Assembly (NCBI RefSeq): GCF_000304475.1
Contig: NC_018940.1
Location: 1,240,001 to 1,304,000, forward strand
Direction: 5' to 3'
Length of the DNA: 64,000 bases
From: Kazachstania africana CBS 2517
Lineage: Eukaryota > Ascomycota > Saccharomycetes > Saccharomycetales > Saccharomycetaceae
Numbering within the stretch: position 1 is the first letter of the stretch; the number at the start of each line of letters is the position of its first letter. Shown in pieces: positions 10,668 to 21,745 of the stretch. The notes beneath the pieces are model-generated. The model ran no database searches. It saw nothing but the letters and a program-made list of their open reading frames with translations, and was not told where the DNA came from. The translations under genes and the position numbers were made by a program.

Positions 10668-11318
10668 ATGAACCAATACAACTTGATATTAGATGCATCT
10701 GCATTTGATAGAGGGCTAGGAAACATTAAGAGATGGTGTAACAGTAATCCAAAGCAGAAATTCAAGTTGCAAATCTATATACCGACTTTCACAATCAATG
10801 AATTGAATTATCTAACTAACAAATTCAAGAGTTTCAATTCAAAAGAAGCTTTGAAATTCATTGAAACCAGTACCAACAATTTGAATAATGACCAAAATTA
10901 TGATTTGATAATTGAATTTTCAGAAATATTGGATATTATTCCATTTTCAAAAGTCAATGTTAATGACAGCAGCATTGTGAATAAACTACCGTTAAGATTG
11001 AAGAACTTACTAAAGAGCTGCTATTATAAATGTAATCTAGAGGAAAGTGATGTTAAATGGATTCTTGTCACAGAAGACCCAAAGATACATGAGGCAGCCA
11101 ATGAATGCAATATACCAAATTGCTCAATAGTGGATATCGACATCCTTTTATCTAAGGAACTCAATGATAAATCATTTCGTGAAAGCGAAAAGTTCAATAA
11201 CTTGATGTTAAAGAACTCGATTGAAAAAGTTACAGATGATGGTGATAATGTTCTGATTACAGATTTCGATAAGACCGTGTACGCTTCAAGAGGTTCGGGC
11301 AAACTATGGACACCTTAA
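10668..11318 (+). CDS. NMD4: Nmd4, PIN-domain partner of Upf1 in nonsense-mediated decay
   Basis: A 216-residue protein (S. cerevisiae Nmd4 is 218) with a PIN-type start, YNLILDASAFDRGLGNIKRW, whose Asp9 is the usual first acidic residue. The WILVTEDPKIHEAA and ITDFDKTVY segments fit the later acidic positions of the fold. Nmd4 binds Upf1 and modulates nonsense-mediated mRNA decay in the cytoplasm. The ATG at 10668 gives the same N-terminus as the family. The bases just upstream (CCTAAC then TTTTATAG) resemble a 3' splice site, but no upstream exon is needed or seen. Convergent with STE11. Confidence 0.9.
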   Translation: MNQYNLILDASAFDRGLGNIKRWCNSNPKQKFKLQIYIPTFTINELNYLTNKFKSFNSKEALKFIETSTNNLNNDQNYDLIIEFSEILDIIPFSKVNVNDSSIVNKLPLRLKNLLKSCYYKCNLEESDVKWILVTEDPKIHEAANECNIPNCSIVDIDILLSKELNDKSFRESEKFNNLMLKNSIEKVTDDGDNVLITDFDKTVYASRGSGKLWTP

Positions 11319-11545
11319 ACCGTCATTGCCTATAGAATAGTCTTAAACACTTCTACAAGAACATGCTATAATATCAACTACTCGTGATTACCTGCATTTT
11401 TACTTCATCACTTGGAAACTGAGAATCGCGAATGCATGATGGGTATTTCCTAAAGTGCGTGCGATGTCACACAGAGATATTATCTGAAACAAAAGTGCCA
11501 TATTTCAAACGAAAAACAATTAAAATTTCATATATTACCTATATA

Positions 11546-13690
11546 TCAAAGTATAGAAGTATCTAGCCATTTATGTTGTAATAGTTGGATAGCACTTGGT
11601 CTCTGTCTATAATCCAAAATAAAACTCTCTTTCAAGAAGTCTCTTGCATCATCGCTAGACCACGATGGTACTTCTGGCATTGTATTTGTACCAATTTTGA
11701 AAATAGCTTGCATTTGCGAGAAATCTGGGAACGGATGTTTCCCCGTAAACATCTCGATAACTACACAAGCAGTGGACCAAATATCAACTTTAGAAGTTGT
11801 GGCAGTCTGTTTAACTACTTCTGGTGCCATCCAATAAACTGAACCTTGCAATGAAGCTCTCTTATCAGATTCTCCAGAGCCATCGTCACCAGAAGTGTTA
11901 TTTAGAGGAGATAATTTCTTAGAAATACCAAAATCTGTAATTTTCACGCAACCCTTGATATCTATTAAAATGTTGGCACCTTTGATATCTCTATGAATAA
12001 TATTTTTCTTGTGTAGATACGAAACACCAATTAAGATTTGCCTTGTAAAATTTATAATCAACGATTCTTCGAATGGTCCATAGCTATTTAACATTGAAGA
12101 TACCGAACCACCAGGGACATATTCCAGAAAAATATTCAAGTTACCACCTTCTTGAGAGGAACCATAGTAAGTGACAATGTTTTCATGATGTAGTTCCTTC
12201 AACAAATTCATTTCATGTTGAAGAGCGTCAATCATCTTCCTATGAATATCACTATTAGCCTTGTTTTCCGATGACGGTGATTTCATATCTTTCTCGACGT
12301 TAGGTTTTGAAGGTGATGTAGGAGATACCGGTATTGGAGCTTGAGCCTGGATAGCCACTTGCTTAACAGCCATAAGTTCACCCGTTTGTGCATTCATCCC
12401 AAGATAAACACTACCAAAACTACCAGAACCAATACGTGCACCTTTCAGCCAAGATTTTGGAGTAACCATCTTGGTTGGTAACGAAATGACTTCAGAATCA
12501 TCGTATTCATCAACCTCTTCTTCTCTGGTAGCTTCATGATCACTTTCTGATTCATTCGATTGTTTTCTTTTTGTATTTTTGTCATTGTTGTCCAAACTAC
12601 TTAGTAGAGCGGAGTCGACAGCATTACTACGTTTCAAAAGGATGTCACCTACATTATTGGAATCGATGTTGATGTTCCTATTGTGACTAATGGTAGATAA
12701 CCTTTGAGACTGACGAAATGACTCCCTTAAGGTATTTTGTAAACGACTGAAGTCCGCTTCTGGGAAATATCCCTTTAAATTAGTGGAAATTAATTCACTT
12801 GGTGGTCGCTGATTGAAAATTGACCTAATTTTATCTTTACTATTCTCAATTTTGAGTCTTTCCTCTTCTAGTTGTCGTTGACGTGTCTGATGTTGTTGCT
12901 GATTCATTGAAATCACATTCGAAGGTTGAGATGAGGAAGTTGAATTCATTTGGCTTAAATAGCTTAATGTCTTAATATAAATCTTTTTTGAAGTGGTAAT
13001 GGCCTTATCACTTGGTGTTTGATCTCTAGCAACAAATATCAACCTATTTTTCTCAATTCTATCATTTGAATGGCATATAGTGACCAATTCTACATCATAC
13101 AGCAGGTGTAACACATTCTTCGAGTAATCTGCAACGAAAACATCATAGTCATTCGAGTTTAAATTACGTTCTGAAATTAAAAATTCTCTTGGTAAACGTT
13201 TCAAGAGTCTTTTCTTTATGGAGGCAGCATTAAAACAGCCATTGACATTCACCTTCTTCGCTGATCCATCATTCAAAATGAATATGACATGATGTTTCTC
13301 AGTTATCAAATCGTCGTTCTTCAAATTAATTGATAACAGGTTATTCAAAGTGCTTGAATTTGAAATAGACAATGAACTAAACTTGTTTATAAGTTCATCT
13401 AATTGTCTTAATTGTGACTTCTGCTTCTCTTCACCAAACCTCTTAATCTTCTGTAAGATCCGAACTCTGTCACTTATTTTAGTGATTCCAATTTCTGTCA
13501 GGATTTCTCTATCGACGTACTTCAAATCTGACAAAGTTATGATTTCGTAGTCAATGAAATCGCCCAAGTATGCTGTAAGATCCAAATCTTTCAAAAAACC
13601 TTCAATGAAACTAACATCAGCATCCTTATCCACAGATTCAGCTGCCATACTGCGTTCAGATTCCCTACTATTGGCACTGTCAGCCTCCAT
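11546..13690 (-). CDS. STE11: MAP kinase kinase kinase Ste11
   Basis: A 714-residue MAPKKK (S. cerevisiae 717) for mating, filamentation and high-osmolarity signalling. The order is SAM domain (about 25-90; [18 protein letters not shown]), a Ras-association-like domain (about 125-220), a low-complexity regulatory linker, and a serine/threonine kinase domain (about 415-714) with the glycine loop [16 protein letters not shown] lysine, catalytic [13 protein letters not shown] and the activation segment [15 protein letters not shown]. All catalytic residues are present. The SAM domain binds Ste50 in S. cerevisiae. The start is the first ATG (13690); the frame extends 18 bases upstream to a GTG. 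It is divergent from the small gene at 13852 with 161 bp between. Confidence 0.97.
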   Translation of the reverse strand: MEADSANSRESERSMAAESVDKDADVSFIEGFLKDLDLTAYLGDFIDYEIITLSDLKYVDREILTEIGITKISDRVRILQKIKRFGEEKQKSQLRQLDELINKFSSLSISNSSTLNNLLSINLKNDDLITEKHHVIFILNDGSAKKVNVNGCFNAASIKKRLLKRLPREFLISERNLNSNDYDVFVADYSKNVLHLLYDVELVTICHSNDRIEKNRLIFVARDQTPSDKAITTSKKIYIKTLSYLSQMNSTSSSQPSNVISMNQQQHQTRQRQLEEERLKIENSKDKIRSIFNQRPPSELISTNLKGYFPEADFSRLQNTLRESFRQSQRLSTISHNRNINIDSNNVGDILLKRSNAVDSALLSSLDNNDKNTKRKQSNESESDHEATREEEVDEYDDSEVISLPTKMVTPKSWLKGARIGSGSFGSVYLGMNAQTGELMAVKQVAIQAQAPIPVSPTSPSKPNVEKDMKSPSSENKANSDIHRKMIDALQHEMNLLKELHHENIVTYYGSSQEGGNLNIFLEYVPGGSVSSMLNSYGPFEESLIINFTRQILIGVSYLHKKNIIHRDIKGANILIDIKGCVKITDFGISKKLSPLNNTSGDDGSGESDKRASLQGSVYWMAPEVVKQTATTSKVDIWSTACVVIEMFTGKHPFPDFSQMQAIFKIGTNTMPEVPSWSSDDARDFLKESFILDYRQRPSAIQLLQHKWLDTSIL

Positions 13691-13851
13691 ATCCACTGTT
13701 CTTTCCACTCTTTCTGCCTTTTATTTTTCCAAATCTTTGGAACTTTTGGCAGGAAAACTTGATCAAGGCTTATGCTTAATCCGTTGTGCTAAATATAGGG
13801 AAACATCGATGGCGAAACAAAATTTGAATAAACCACAAGAAAGTAACGACC

Positions 13852-14175
13852 ATGACTGAAAGGAACCACGCAACAAACACTAAAGGCTCAGCTCCACTAT
13901 TGGGAGACAAGTACAAGTTATCACAAGAAGAGATGGAGGAATTTGAAAAGAACTTTGACGGTAACGTCAAGCTGAATCGTGGTGGTAAGACTAAGATAGT
14001 ACCATTAGACCAGCTCCGCAAACCACACAGTCTAACCCATAGCGCTCAATTCAAACAGCAACATCCAGATATATCAGGTGCATCATCGTCATCATCATCA
14101 TCATCATCATCGAAAAAGGACAATTCCGGCGGTCTAGTCTTAAATGACGGCCATAGACCGGAGGGAAAACAGTAA
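13852..14175 (+). CDS. Small conserved protein of unknown function (YLR361C-A-like)
   Basis: A 107-residue hydrophilic protein without membrane segments. A central charged region (LSQEEMEEFEKNFDGNVKLN) is followed by a basic GGKTKIVPLDQLRK segment and a run of about ten serines encoded by TCA/TCG repeats (near 14083-14113). No function is known to me. Its place between STE11 and DCR2, on the DCR2 strand, matches S. cerevisiae YLR361C-A (98 residues). The assignment rests mainly on synteny and size. Being conserved in position makes it more than a chance frame. Confidence 0.75.
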   Translation: MTERNHATNTKGSAPLLGDKYKLSQEEMEEFEKNFDGNVKLNRGGKTKIVPLDQLRKPHSLTHSAQFKQQHPDISGASSSSSSSSSSKKDNSGGLVLNDGHRPEGKQ

Positions 14176-14373
14176 GCTCAGCACATGAAGACTCCTTTGT
14201 GTTACATGCCAATTATTCACGTGTTGACTGCTTCTTTGTAAAGTTGTCGTTATCTCTTTTGTTCTTCAATCTTTTTGTATATATAGGGTACAACTTATAT
14301 ATGTTTTATGTATATTCTACTTGAAAAATTAACTTATCGCATGCTTTTACCACTAGTAGTATGAGACTGTGGG

Positions 14374-16119
14374 ATGAGGCTGCTGACGAAGAGATACACA
14401 AGAGCTGCAATCTATGTGGGTGTTATATATGCTGGTATAAGACTATTCCAATTCTATTTGAAAGATATATCAAAGAATGTTGACTACCGATTGAAAGAGG
14501 AATTGCTCTTGGAGTCCCTACTGCAAAATGATAACCCCTGGCTGAGGAATCATCTGGAGGATGATCTAATCGTTAATATAGGTATAGAGAGTTGTTTCCA
14601 GATAGGTTCCAAATGGGCACGATCAAAATATATCGAAGGCTGTTGGTTCCATGATGAAAAGCTTTTTAGTAGTCAAGAAGGAATAGACACAAGGAGGCAT
14701 ACCATTCTAAAAGATCTCAGAGGCACTCTTGGGATGAGTTTATATGGAACATCCCAGTACTTATATTTTGAAACACTCTCTATTAAAGATCTGTTAATAC
14801 ATTTGCATGATGGGCTCGAAGAAGTTCAAATAATTAGTCGTATATCAAGTGATAGAACACCAGATTCTATTATCTTCAATAATCTGCATTTCCAAACGAC
14901 CAAAATAACAAAGGAGACACTTTTACAGGATCAAGAAATAATAAGTGAAATCAACGTCTTATTCGGGGACGATTGTGTTGATCCAAGACCAAATTGGAAT
15001 CTTTTAAAAGGCCAAAAGTTTACTGAATTCAAATACCCATCTTATATATCTTATAAATCAGTGGACAAGTTTGATGATCAGTCCATCCAACTTAGTCCGA
15101 AATTATTAACTACTACATCACAGGATTTCAAGATTGTACAGCTTGCTGACCTGCATATGGGAGTTGGAACGAATGAATGTAGAGATGAGTTCCCAGAGAG
15201 CTCAGATGGTGTTTGCAAAGCTGATCCCAAGACACTAGAATTTATAGAAAAAGTTCTCGATAATGAGTCCCCGCAACTTGTTGTATTTACAGGCGACCAA
15301 ATAATGGGTGACAGATCAATACAGGATTCTGAAACGACTCTGTTAAAAGCTTTAGATCCTGTTATAAGAAGAAAATTACCATGGGCAATGGTTTGGGGAA
15401 ACCATGATGATGAAGGAAGTTTAAGCCGTTGGCAGCTTTCAGAATTGGCAGCAAAACTTCCATATTCACTTTTTGAAATGAGCAAATATGATACAAAAAA
15501 TAACAAATTTGGAGTGGGAAATTACGCTAAACAAGTTTTTAATGGCGACAACGAGGAAGAGGGATTAATCACTCTTTACTTCTTAGATTCTCATAAGTAT
15601 TCACAAATGGGTAAAATCTATCCAGGCTATGACTGGATTAAAGAAGAGCAGCTCAATTATATTGAGCATGAATATAACACTAAGTTGTTATTAAAACAAA
15701 GTAAACAGAAAAAGCAGCTGTCAATGGCTTTTTTCCACATTCCATTGCCAGAATATTTGAATTTGAATTCTGCCAAAAGAGCTGGTGAAAATAACCCCCT
15801 AGTGGGTGAGTTCAAGGAAGGTGTCACGGCCCCGAAATACAATTCTGGCGCCCTAGAAAAGCTACAATCATTAGGTGTCCAAGTGACAAGCTGTGGTCAC
15901 GACCATTGTAATGATTACTGTTTACTTGATGATTCCACTTCCTCGGATATATGGCTCTGTTTCGGTGGTAGTGCTGGTGAAGGAGCTTATGCTGGCTATG
16001 GAGGTACCGAGCGTCGTATTCGTGTATACGCTCTCAATACGGAACGTAGTACCGTTTACACATGGAAATTACTCAATGGAAGCCCGAACTTACCTTTTGA
16101 TTACCAACAATTAGTGTAA
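14374..16119 (+). CDS. DCR2: Dcr2-type calcineurin-like phosphoesterase
   Basis: A 581-residue metallophosphoesterase (S. cerevisiae Dcr2 is 578). An N-terminal hydrophobic segment (AAIYVGVIYAGIRLFQFYL) anchors it. The catalytic domain shows the full dinuclear metal set: LADLHMG, FTGDQIMGD, WGNHDDEG, FHIPLP and CGHDHCND. Dcr2 affects START of the cell cycle, dephosphorylates Sic1 in S. cerevisiae and counteracts the Ire1 unfolded-protein response. It is the second of two + genes after the STE11 divergence and is convergent with VPS38. The active-site motifs are intact. The biological role is from the ortholog. Confidence 0.95.
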   Translation: MRLLTKRYTRAAIYVGVIYAGIRLFQFYLKDISKNVDYRLKEELLLESLLQNDNPWLRNHLEDDLIVNIGIESCFQIGSKWARSKYIEGCWFHDEKLFSSQEGIDTRRHTILKDLRGTLGMSLYGTSQYLYFETLSIKDLLIHLHDGLEEVQIISRISSDRTPDSIIFNNLHFQTTKITKETLLQDQEIISEINVLFGDDCVDPRPNWNLLKGQKFTEFKYPSYISYKSVDKFDDQSIQLSPKLLTTTSQDFKIVQLADLHMGVGTNECRDEFPESSDGVCKADPKTLEFIEKVLDNESPQLVVFTGDQIMGDRSIQDSETTLLKALDPVIRRKLPWAMVWGNHDDEGSLSRWQLSELAAKLPYSLFEMSKYDTKNNKFGVGNYAKQVFNGDNEEEGLITLYFLDSHKYSQMGKIYPGYDWIKEEQLNYIEHEYNTKLLLKQSKQKKQLSMAFFHIPLPEYLNLNSAKRAGENNPLVGEFKEGVTAPKYNSGALEKLQSLGVQVTSCGHDHCNDYCLLDDSTSSDIWLCFGGSAGEGAYAGYGGTERRIRVYALNTERSTVYTWKLLNGSPNLPFDYQQLV

Positions 16120-16221
16120 TTGGTGATGTCTAACTTTTTCTTTGATTCCAATTTTGAGGTGATTTTATGGTAAATAATCTTTATATTTTGCTTTGTGCTG
16201 TATGATTTGTGATATATATCA

Positions 16222-17511
16222 TTAATGCTTTGTTAAATATTGTCTAATTTGTAATATATTTATATTGAAGAATTTCATAGCTTGGCTAAACTTATGTAAG
16301 CTTTTAACTGAACCAACATCGGGATAATACAGAGGATAAATATTATTAATCACTGAAGTGCTACCATAATACATTAGTTTATGAGGTAATTCGAGGCTAT
16401 AGATTTTTTTGGAAATCAGCTTTAAGAAAAGCAAATAATACCCCAACATAGCATTTAGTTCAAGCTTATTCTCTTCATTTATCTCCTTTAAAAATGAAAC
16501 ACTGTCTACCGTATTAAACTGTAAATACCTTTCACCATTCTCATCATACGACACTTCAATTAATCCATGTGCTGGATCAAAAAGCCCGGTAATTTGAAAT
16601 ATGTCAATCAACTGTTGGTATTTCTTGGCCCGCAAGTACTGCAATTGATTCCTCTTCTCATTAACTTCAGAGAAAAAATATCCAAACTCGTCATTATTTC
16701 CAAATTGTTTATCATCTGAGTTTGTTTCAGTATCACTATGGACTAACTCGGAGTCATTCTCATACTCTTCAGAGCTCTGTTGCATAATTTTCAGTTCATT
16801 CTTTAATTGCCTTACCTGGAGTTTCTTCTTACTTATACCTTTTCGTAATACCTTTTTCGACGTATCCACATTACTTAAATGATATTGGTTTATACCTAGC
16901 CCACTGATATGCACATCTACTTTATTTGAGATGCTTATCGTCTCTTCAGATATTTGTCCCATGTAATCAAGAAGCCTATTTAACTTCAGAAGGTCATTAA
17001 AGTTTGCAGACCTTTTTAGATCGACATTTTGTACCAGAGACTCATTATTCTTGGGTGAACGATACGTTATAAGGTGAGCGGATGGAATATATTCATTCTG
17101 ATCTATCATGTTGAAAGTAGGTACGTTATAATCGCTTACTATATCATTTTTTGAGTCTATAGCTTGAAGTGAATTCAAGTCGATGTTTATATTTCTAGCA
17201 ACCATCCAAGAGGTGGTATTATCTTGTGTTACTTCAGCCGGGATTTCTAAAACGACTTTTAGACAGAGACATGTGGCAGGATTGCCATTCAATGAGAAAT
17301 CGTTGAACTGTACCTGACGTGCGCAATTTACACTCTGTATTTCACTAACGTATATTACACCATCGTTTTCAAACGATTCAATAATGAAGAAACAGCGGGA
17401 TACTCTTATAATATGCAGATTCTCAATAGGCTTTTTGATAGGAAGGCAAACATTATTTAACGTAATTGAATTGACATGTCTTAGTTTCTTTTCCAGCAAG
17501 TACGTTGCCAT
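16222..17511 (-). CDS. VPS38: Vps38, UVRAG-like subunit of PI3-kinase complex II
   Basis: A 429-residue protein (S. cerevisiae Vps38 is 439) with a probable C2-like N-terminal half, a predicted coiled-coil rich in K, E and Q in the middle (about residues 215-315), and a C-terminal BARA-like region with YYLLFLKLISKKIYSLELP and the ending HKFSQAMKFFNINILQIRQYL. Vps38 defines the Vps34-Vps15-Vps30 complex II that makes PI3P on endosomes for carboxypeptidase Y sorting. The sequence is divergent, so identity leans on position between DCR2 and ADE13 and on length. The start is the ATG at 17511; a GTG 9 bases upstream in frame is ignored. Confidence 0.87.
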   Translation of the reverse strand: MATYLLEKKLRHVNSITLNNVCLPIKKPIENLHIIRVSRCFFIIESFENDGVIYVSEIQSVNCARQVQFNDFSLNGNPATCLCLKVVLEIPAEVTQDNTTSWMVARNINIDLNSLQAIDSKNDIVSDYNVPTFNMIDQNEYIPSAHLITYRSPKNNESLVQNVDLKRSANFNDLLKLNRLLDYMGQISEETISISNKVDVHISGLGINQYHLSNVDTSKKVLRKGISKKKLQVRQLKNELKIMQQSSEEYENDSELVHSDTETNSDDKQFGNNDEFGYFFSEVNEKRNQLQYLRAKKYQQLIDIFQITGLFDPAHGLIEVSYDENGERYLQFNTVDSVSFLKEINEENKLELNAMLGYYLLFLKLISKKIYSLELPHKLMYYGSTSVINNIYPLYYPDVGSVKSLHKFSQAMKFFNINILQIRQYLTKH

Positions 17512-17708
17512 AATATACACACTACGCTATTTGTCTAATCGTGACTATCTTAATCATCAAGGCTATGTTTTTTTAGCTTCGGATATTTAGTTCTTTCATA
17601 AGATATAAAGATCATTTACTATATAAGAAATGAGACATTGTTCGTTATAAGGTAAATAATATATGGATAATGGGGAAGTAATCGCTTCTAGAAAAGGTAT
17701 CAAGTAAG

Positions 17709-19157
17709 CTAAACGTTTAATTTAACCTCGGTATCATCAATGGATGATGCATAAGGTTTTAAAGCGGTTGCTACGTCATGCGAGACGAACTTTTCTACCT
17801 GTTGAGGAGCTCTACCGATGAAAGTTGCTGGATCTAGCAAGCTATCAAGCTCAGTCCAAATTGGTTCAAAGAAGTCATCCTTCTTAATTCTTTCAATTAA
17901 ATCATTGTCGCCACCTTCTTCCTTGACGACAGCTGCTGCTTGATGCGATAGAACCCTTATGCGTTCATGAACTTCTTGCCTTGAAGCACCCTTTTCCACC
18001 ATGGCCATAATAAAGTTCTCGGTAGCCATGAAAGGTAACTCACTTTTAATTCTTCTTTCAATGACTTTAGGATAAACAACTAAACCGGATGAGATATTTA
18101 ATAAAGTAGTCAGCAAAATATCTGCGGTTAAAAATCCACTTGGTAATGAAATTCTTCTGATAGCGGAATCATCTAAAGTTCTTTCAAACCATTGGACAGA
18201 TGCAGTTTGAACCATATCATTGAAAAGAGAGCCTAAATGTCTCGCCAATGAACAAACACGCTCGCAACGCATTGGATTTCTTTTATAGGCCATAGCTGAT
18301 GAACCGATTTGTGACTTTTCAAAAGGCTCTTCTACTTCCTTCAAATTAGCTAGCAACCTTATATCAGTAGCCATCTTATGAGCAGTGGCAGCAAACGAAG
18401 ACAGTGGCGCAAAGGCATCAATATCAATTTTTCTTGAATAAGTTTGGCCTGTAACTGGATAGACGGTATCAAAACCTAATAATTCCACCACTCTTTCGTC
18501 TAATTTTTCTACTTTATTATGGTCTCCATGGAATAAAGCCAAAAAAGAAGCTTGTGTACCAGTGGTACCCTTAACACCTCTTAAACCAATATCGTTTCTT
18601 GCTCTTTCGAAGTTTCTTAAGTCCCACAAAAGCTCTTGAATCCATAATGTCGCTCTCTTACCTAATGTGGTTAATTGAGCCGGCTGGAAATGAGTCCAGC
18701 CTAGCACTGGGAGGTCCTTATTGGCCATTGCAAACTTACAGAGTCTATTTATAACATTCACTAGTTTAGGAATTAAAATATCATACGCATCTCTTAAAAA
18801 AATCAAGTCTGCGTTATCTGTCACATAACAGGAAGTGGCACCTAAATGTATAATAGCTGCTGCTTCAGGGCAAGTTTCACCAAAAGTGTGAACATGGGCC
18901 ATAACGTCATGTCTGACAATTGCTTCTTGAGCAGAAGCTTTTGCTATTTCTTCATCTGTAATCTCCAAATGCTTCTGCATAGACTCAATAGCACCATCGG
19001 TAATTATATCAAGTCCTAGCTCCTTCTCAGCAATGGCTAAATTTAACCATAATTTTCTCCATGTTGAAAATCTATTTCTCAATGAGAAAATTGCAGACAT
19101 TTCATCAGAAGCATATCTGGAAGAAAGTGGTGTAGTGTATTTATCAAATTCTGGCAT
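17709..19157 (-). CDS. ADE13: Adenylosuccinate lyase Ade13
   Basis: A 482-residue enzyme, the same length as S. cerevisiae Ade13. It cleaves SAICAR to AICAR and adenylosuccinate to AMP, each with release of fumarate, in purine synthesis. The fumarase/aspartase signature [14 protein letters not shown] is at residues 286-299, and the substrate-binding motifs HLGATSC and GWTHFQPAQ are present. All expected residues are there. A TGACTC hexamer 133 bp upstream of the start could bind Bas1 or Gcn4. It lies 140 bp downstream of the RSC1/RSC2 stop on the same strand. Confidence 0.97.
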   Translation of the reverse strand: MPEFDKYTTPLSSRYASDEMSAIFSLRNRFSTWRKLWLNLAIAEKELGLDIITDGAIESMQKHLEITDEEIAKASAQEAIVRHDVMAHVHTFGETCPEAAAIIHLGATSCYVTDNADLIFLRDAYDILIPKLVNVINRLCKFAMANKDLPVLGWTHFQPAQLTTLGKRATLWIQELLWDLRNFERARNDIGLRGVKGTTGTQASFLALFHGDHNKVEKLDERVVELLGFDTVYPVTGQTYSRKIDIDAFAPLSSFAATAHKMATDIRLLANLKEVEEPFEKSQIGSSAMAYKRNPMRCERVCSLARHLGSLFNDMVQTASVQWFERTLDDSAIRRISLPSGFLTADILLTTLLNISSGLVVYPKVIERRIKSELPFMATENFIMAMVEKGASRQEVHERIRVLSHQAAAVVKEEGGDNDLIERIKKDDFFEPIWTELDSLLDPATFIGRAPQQVEKFVSHDVATALKPYASSIDDTEVKLNV

Positions 19158-19289
19158 ATTGCAAGGTAATATGAACAGCTTTCAATGTTATAAGCCTAAT
19201 ATGGCGTTTATAATCGAAGGATTTCCATGTACTTACGTTATATATATATATTTTTTTTCAGTTGCAGACATCGGAATCAAATGAAAAAT

Positions 19290-19295
19290 TGACTC
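19290..19295. promoter_or_regulatory. TGACTC Bas1/Gcn4-type site upstream of ADE13
   Basis: The hexamer TGACTC, core of purine-pathway Bas1 sites and half of a Gcn4 site, lies 133 bp before the ADE13 ATG, just past the RSC gene stop. Purine genes are Bas1 targets in S. cerevisiae. A 6-mer alone is weak evidence. Confidence 0.35.
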
Positions 19296-19297
19296 TG

Positions 19298-21745
19298 CTA
19301 AAGAGAGAAGTCTTTATTTTGGCCAAGTTTATATGACATAAACTTTGCAGACGGCCTTGGACCAAACACGAACGGGCCTGGTATATTCTTTGATTCATCT
19401 TCATTTTCTGAATCCTCAGAGTAATGATCTTCCTCGTCATCATTTTCTGAATCAACACCCTCTTCTTCTATCTCTTCATAATCCAAATTGGGCAATTCAC
19501 GCTTATTGGCCAACAAAGTCCATCTGTTGAGAGGAACTTGCAAAGCTTCACCACCTAAATTAATCAATCTTTCAGTAACATCAACACTAGAGCCTCTAAA
19601 CCATAGTATTTCATGAATTTTATTCTTTTTCCTTACATTCAAATCTTCCTTATTAAAATATCTCGCTTGATTACTGTGATCGGCTAGCTCCACCGTCTTT
19701 TCATTGATTTTGATTGACAACGGAGCAAGATAGGCTCCTGGTGAATCTACAACAACATGTGTCAGATTACTTTTCGAAGATAAATCGTTTAGTAATAGCG
19801 TCAAAGATTCATTAGTTGGCGCTTCTTTATTAACTATTATCTGATTTAGTTTAGTTGTTGATAAGGTAGAACCCAACCTTGCCTTAATATCGTTAGGTTT
19901 AATTGGCTTCACGATTGAAGAAGATCTATTATTCGAGCTATACCTCATTGACGGTATATTTGTACCAGAAACATTAGATGTCTTAGTATGTAAGACTGGC
20001 ATATGCGCGGATGAGGGCTGCGGGGTCATATTTTGACTTACAATAATTGTTCCAGTATTATAGTCGATTACACCATCTTCCTGCGCGTCGTTAGGCCTAA
20101 TTATATAACGAGGACATTCATCTGAAGTAGAATATTCACCAAGGTCATCTTTGGTTAATTTCGGTCTGACATATACTGCTCCAACCAATGGTGGAGCATT
20201 GGGCTCACCAATATGTACATCTGGAATTGGATCATTGATTGAGGCATTTGGAGGCAAGAGATTCTTTATGGGCGATGGATATTTGAAAAATTTTCTACCA
20301 TTCACGGGGATACTGTCATCTTCCATACCACGAATTTCTTCTGGTAAACATGCTTTCCAGGTTCTAATTTTGTTAAAAACTTTATCATTTTCATTATAAC
20401 GAAATTCGCAGACAAATAGGGGCCCTGTGACATCATCTTTCAAGACTGGATCACCTCTTTGAAATCTTGTAAAATGAATGACATAACATTTGTCAATAAT
20501 ATCGTCAATTAGATGATCTCTATATTGACCTGTCTTCATCACTTCATTTTTATAGAAAATTCTGTCCACCCTGTGGACAGTCTGTTCGGGTCTAAAGTAC
20601 CAACAAGCATTCAGCCATTTTTGGTTGTCTGAAGTGCTCCATATTCTGAAAATTTGGCCTACCACAGGTTTACTAGGGTCATTTGGATTCTTTAATAATA
20701 CCCAATCTCCCACCACATATGTCTTATTGTTTGCTACAATTTCATCAAGCGGGAGTCTAAATTCACCTTCAGGAATATATGCTTTGTCTGGCCTAGATAA
20801 TTCGTAATTTACCAGAACATTGAATGATTTTTCAATCAAATCGATAATGTCATGATTTGGTAGGATTCTTTTGAAGTTTAAAAGCATCAGATTGAAATCG
20901 TCCTGGAACTGAATAAAAGTTTTATACTTTCTCGTTTTTATTTTTCTCCAAATGTCATCCATAGTTAATATATCGGTACTTGGATTATTCAAGTTTTTCT
21001 TATCGAATATTGACATTAGATTTTTACCGTTGCTATCCATTTCTTTTTTTAAATTTTTTAGTACGTTCTTAATCCGCTGAACATATGGTAAATCAATAAT
21101 GGGTGGCCTCCCACGTCTGATATAAGTTTTCTTTATGTTAGCGGCATTGCTCACGCTACTAATATGATGTTGACTTGCACTTAAGTTAATAGGTTTTGGT
21201 TGTGGCGTAACTGAATTAGATGATAATGGTGTAAAAGTTCTCTTCATCGTTGGCTCTTGTATTGTTATCTTTGTTTGTAGGGGAGATTGATTTAACGTAA
21301 CGGGCTTTTCAGTCATTTTTATAACAGGCTTTCTTTCCACTGGCATCATTTCCTCAGGTAGTGGCCCCAAATTGGGGTATGTTACTTGTGGATAATATGT
21401 TTGTAATCTAGGAATTGATTCTTCTCTAAGATATTTTTCTAAAACGTTTGCAACATTGTATATAGGGGAACCTTTGGCATTGTACGTCTTTGCATTCCAT
21501 GGCAAAAAAGCCACATCTTTCACGTATTCCATAATATCAATATAATGAGGTATCCTCTTCTTTAAAGTATTCAGTGACACTGGATTTCTAATGATTGTAT
21601 AGTAATCGGGATAATTCTTCTTCGGTGGAAGAGTGTTGAAAACAGGATGAATTAGGTAATTATTCACATTATCTTTTACCTCGAATAGCTTGTTGTATTC
21701 ATCTTTAATTCTATTCCTGAGTAATTGTAAGTCTTCTGAAGACAT
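19298..21745 (-). CDS. RSC2: RSC chromatin-remodelling subunit, Rsc1/Rsc2 type (bromodomains, AT hook, BAH)
   Basis: An 815-residue subunit of the RSC complex (Rsc1 is 928, Rsc2 889). From the N-terminus: bromodomain 1 (about 5-115, with PPKKNYPDYYTIIRNPVS), an AT hook (RRGRPPIIDL, about 210), a shortened second bromodomain (about 220-320), a BAH domain (about 345-480, with VGDWVLLKNPNDPSKPVVGQ), the conserved C-terminal CT1-like region, and the ending GPFVFGPRPSAKF. The second bromodomain lacks the usual ZA-loop core. ADE13 on one side is the RSC2 neighbour in S. cerevisiae and MUP1 on the other is the RSC1 neighbour, so this copy sits at a fusion of both contexts; the symbol is a choice. 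The start is the first ATG; a GTG 63 bases upstream is ignored. Confidence 0.92.
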   Translation of the reverse strand: MSSEDLQLLRNRIKDEYNKLFEVKDNVNNYLIHPVFNTLPPKKNYPDYYTIIRNPVSLNTLKKRIPHYIDIMEYVKDVAFLPWNAKTYNAKGSPIYNVANVLEKYLREESIPRLQTYYPQVTYPNLGPLPEEMMPVERKPVIKMTEKPVTLNQSPLQTKITIQEPTMKRTFTPLSSNSVTPQPKPINLSASQHHISSVSNAANIKKTYIRRGRPPIIDLPYVQRIKNVLKNLKKEMDSNGKNLMSIFDKKNLNNPSTDILTMDDIWRKIKTRKYKTFIQFQDDFNLMLLNFKRILPNHDIIDLIEKSFNVLVNYELSRPDKAYIPEGEFRLPLDEIVANNKTYVVGDWVLLKNPNDPSKPVVGQIFRIWSTSDNQKWLNACWYFRPEQTVHRVDRIFYKNEVMKTGQYRDHLIDDIIDKCYVIHFTRFQRGDPVLKDDVTGPLFVCEFRYNENDKVFNKIRTWKACLPEEIRGMEDDSIPVNGRKFFKYPSPIKNLLPPNASINDPIPDVHIGEPNAPPLVGAVYVRPKLTKDDLGEYSTSDECPRYIIRPNDAQEDGVIDYNTGTIIVSQNMTPQPSSAHMPVLHTKTSNVSGTNIPSMRYSSNNRSSSIVKPIKPNDIKARLGSTLSTTKLNQIIVNKEAPTNESLTLLLNDLSSKSNLTHVVVDSPGAYLAPLSIKINEKTVELADHSNQARYFNKEDLNVRKKNKIHEILWFRGSSVDVTERLINLGGEALQVPLNRWTLLANKRELPNLDYEEIEEEGVDSENDDEEDHYSEDSENEDESKNIPGPFVFGPRPSAKFMSYKLGQNKDFSL

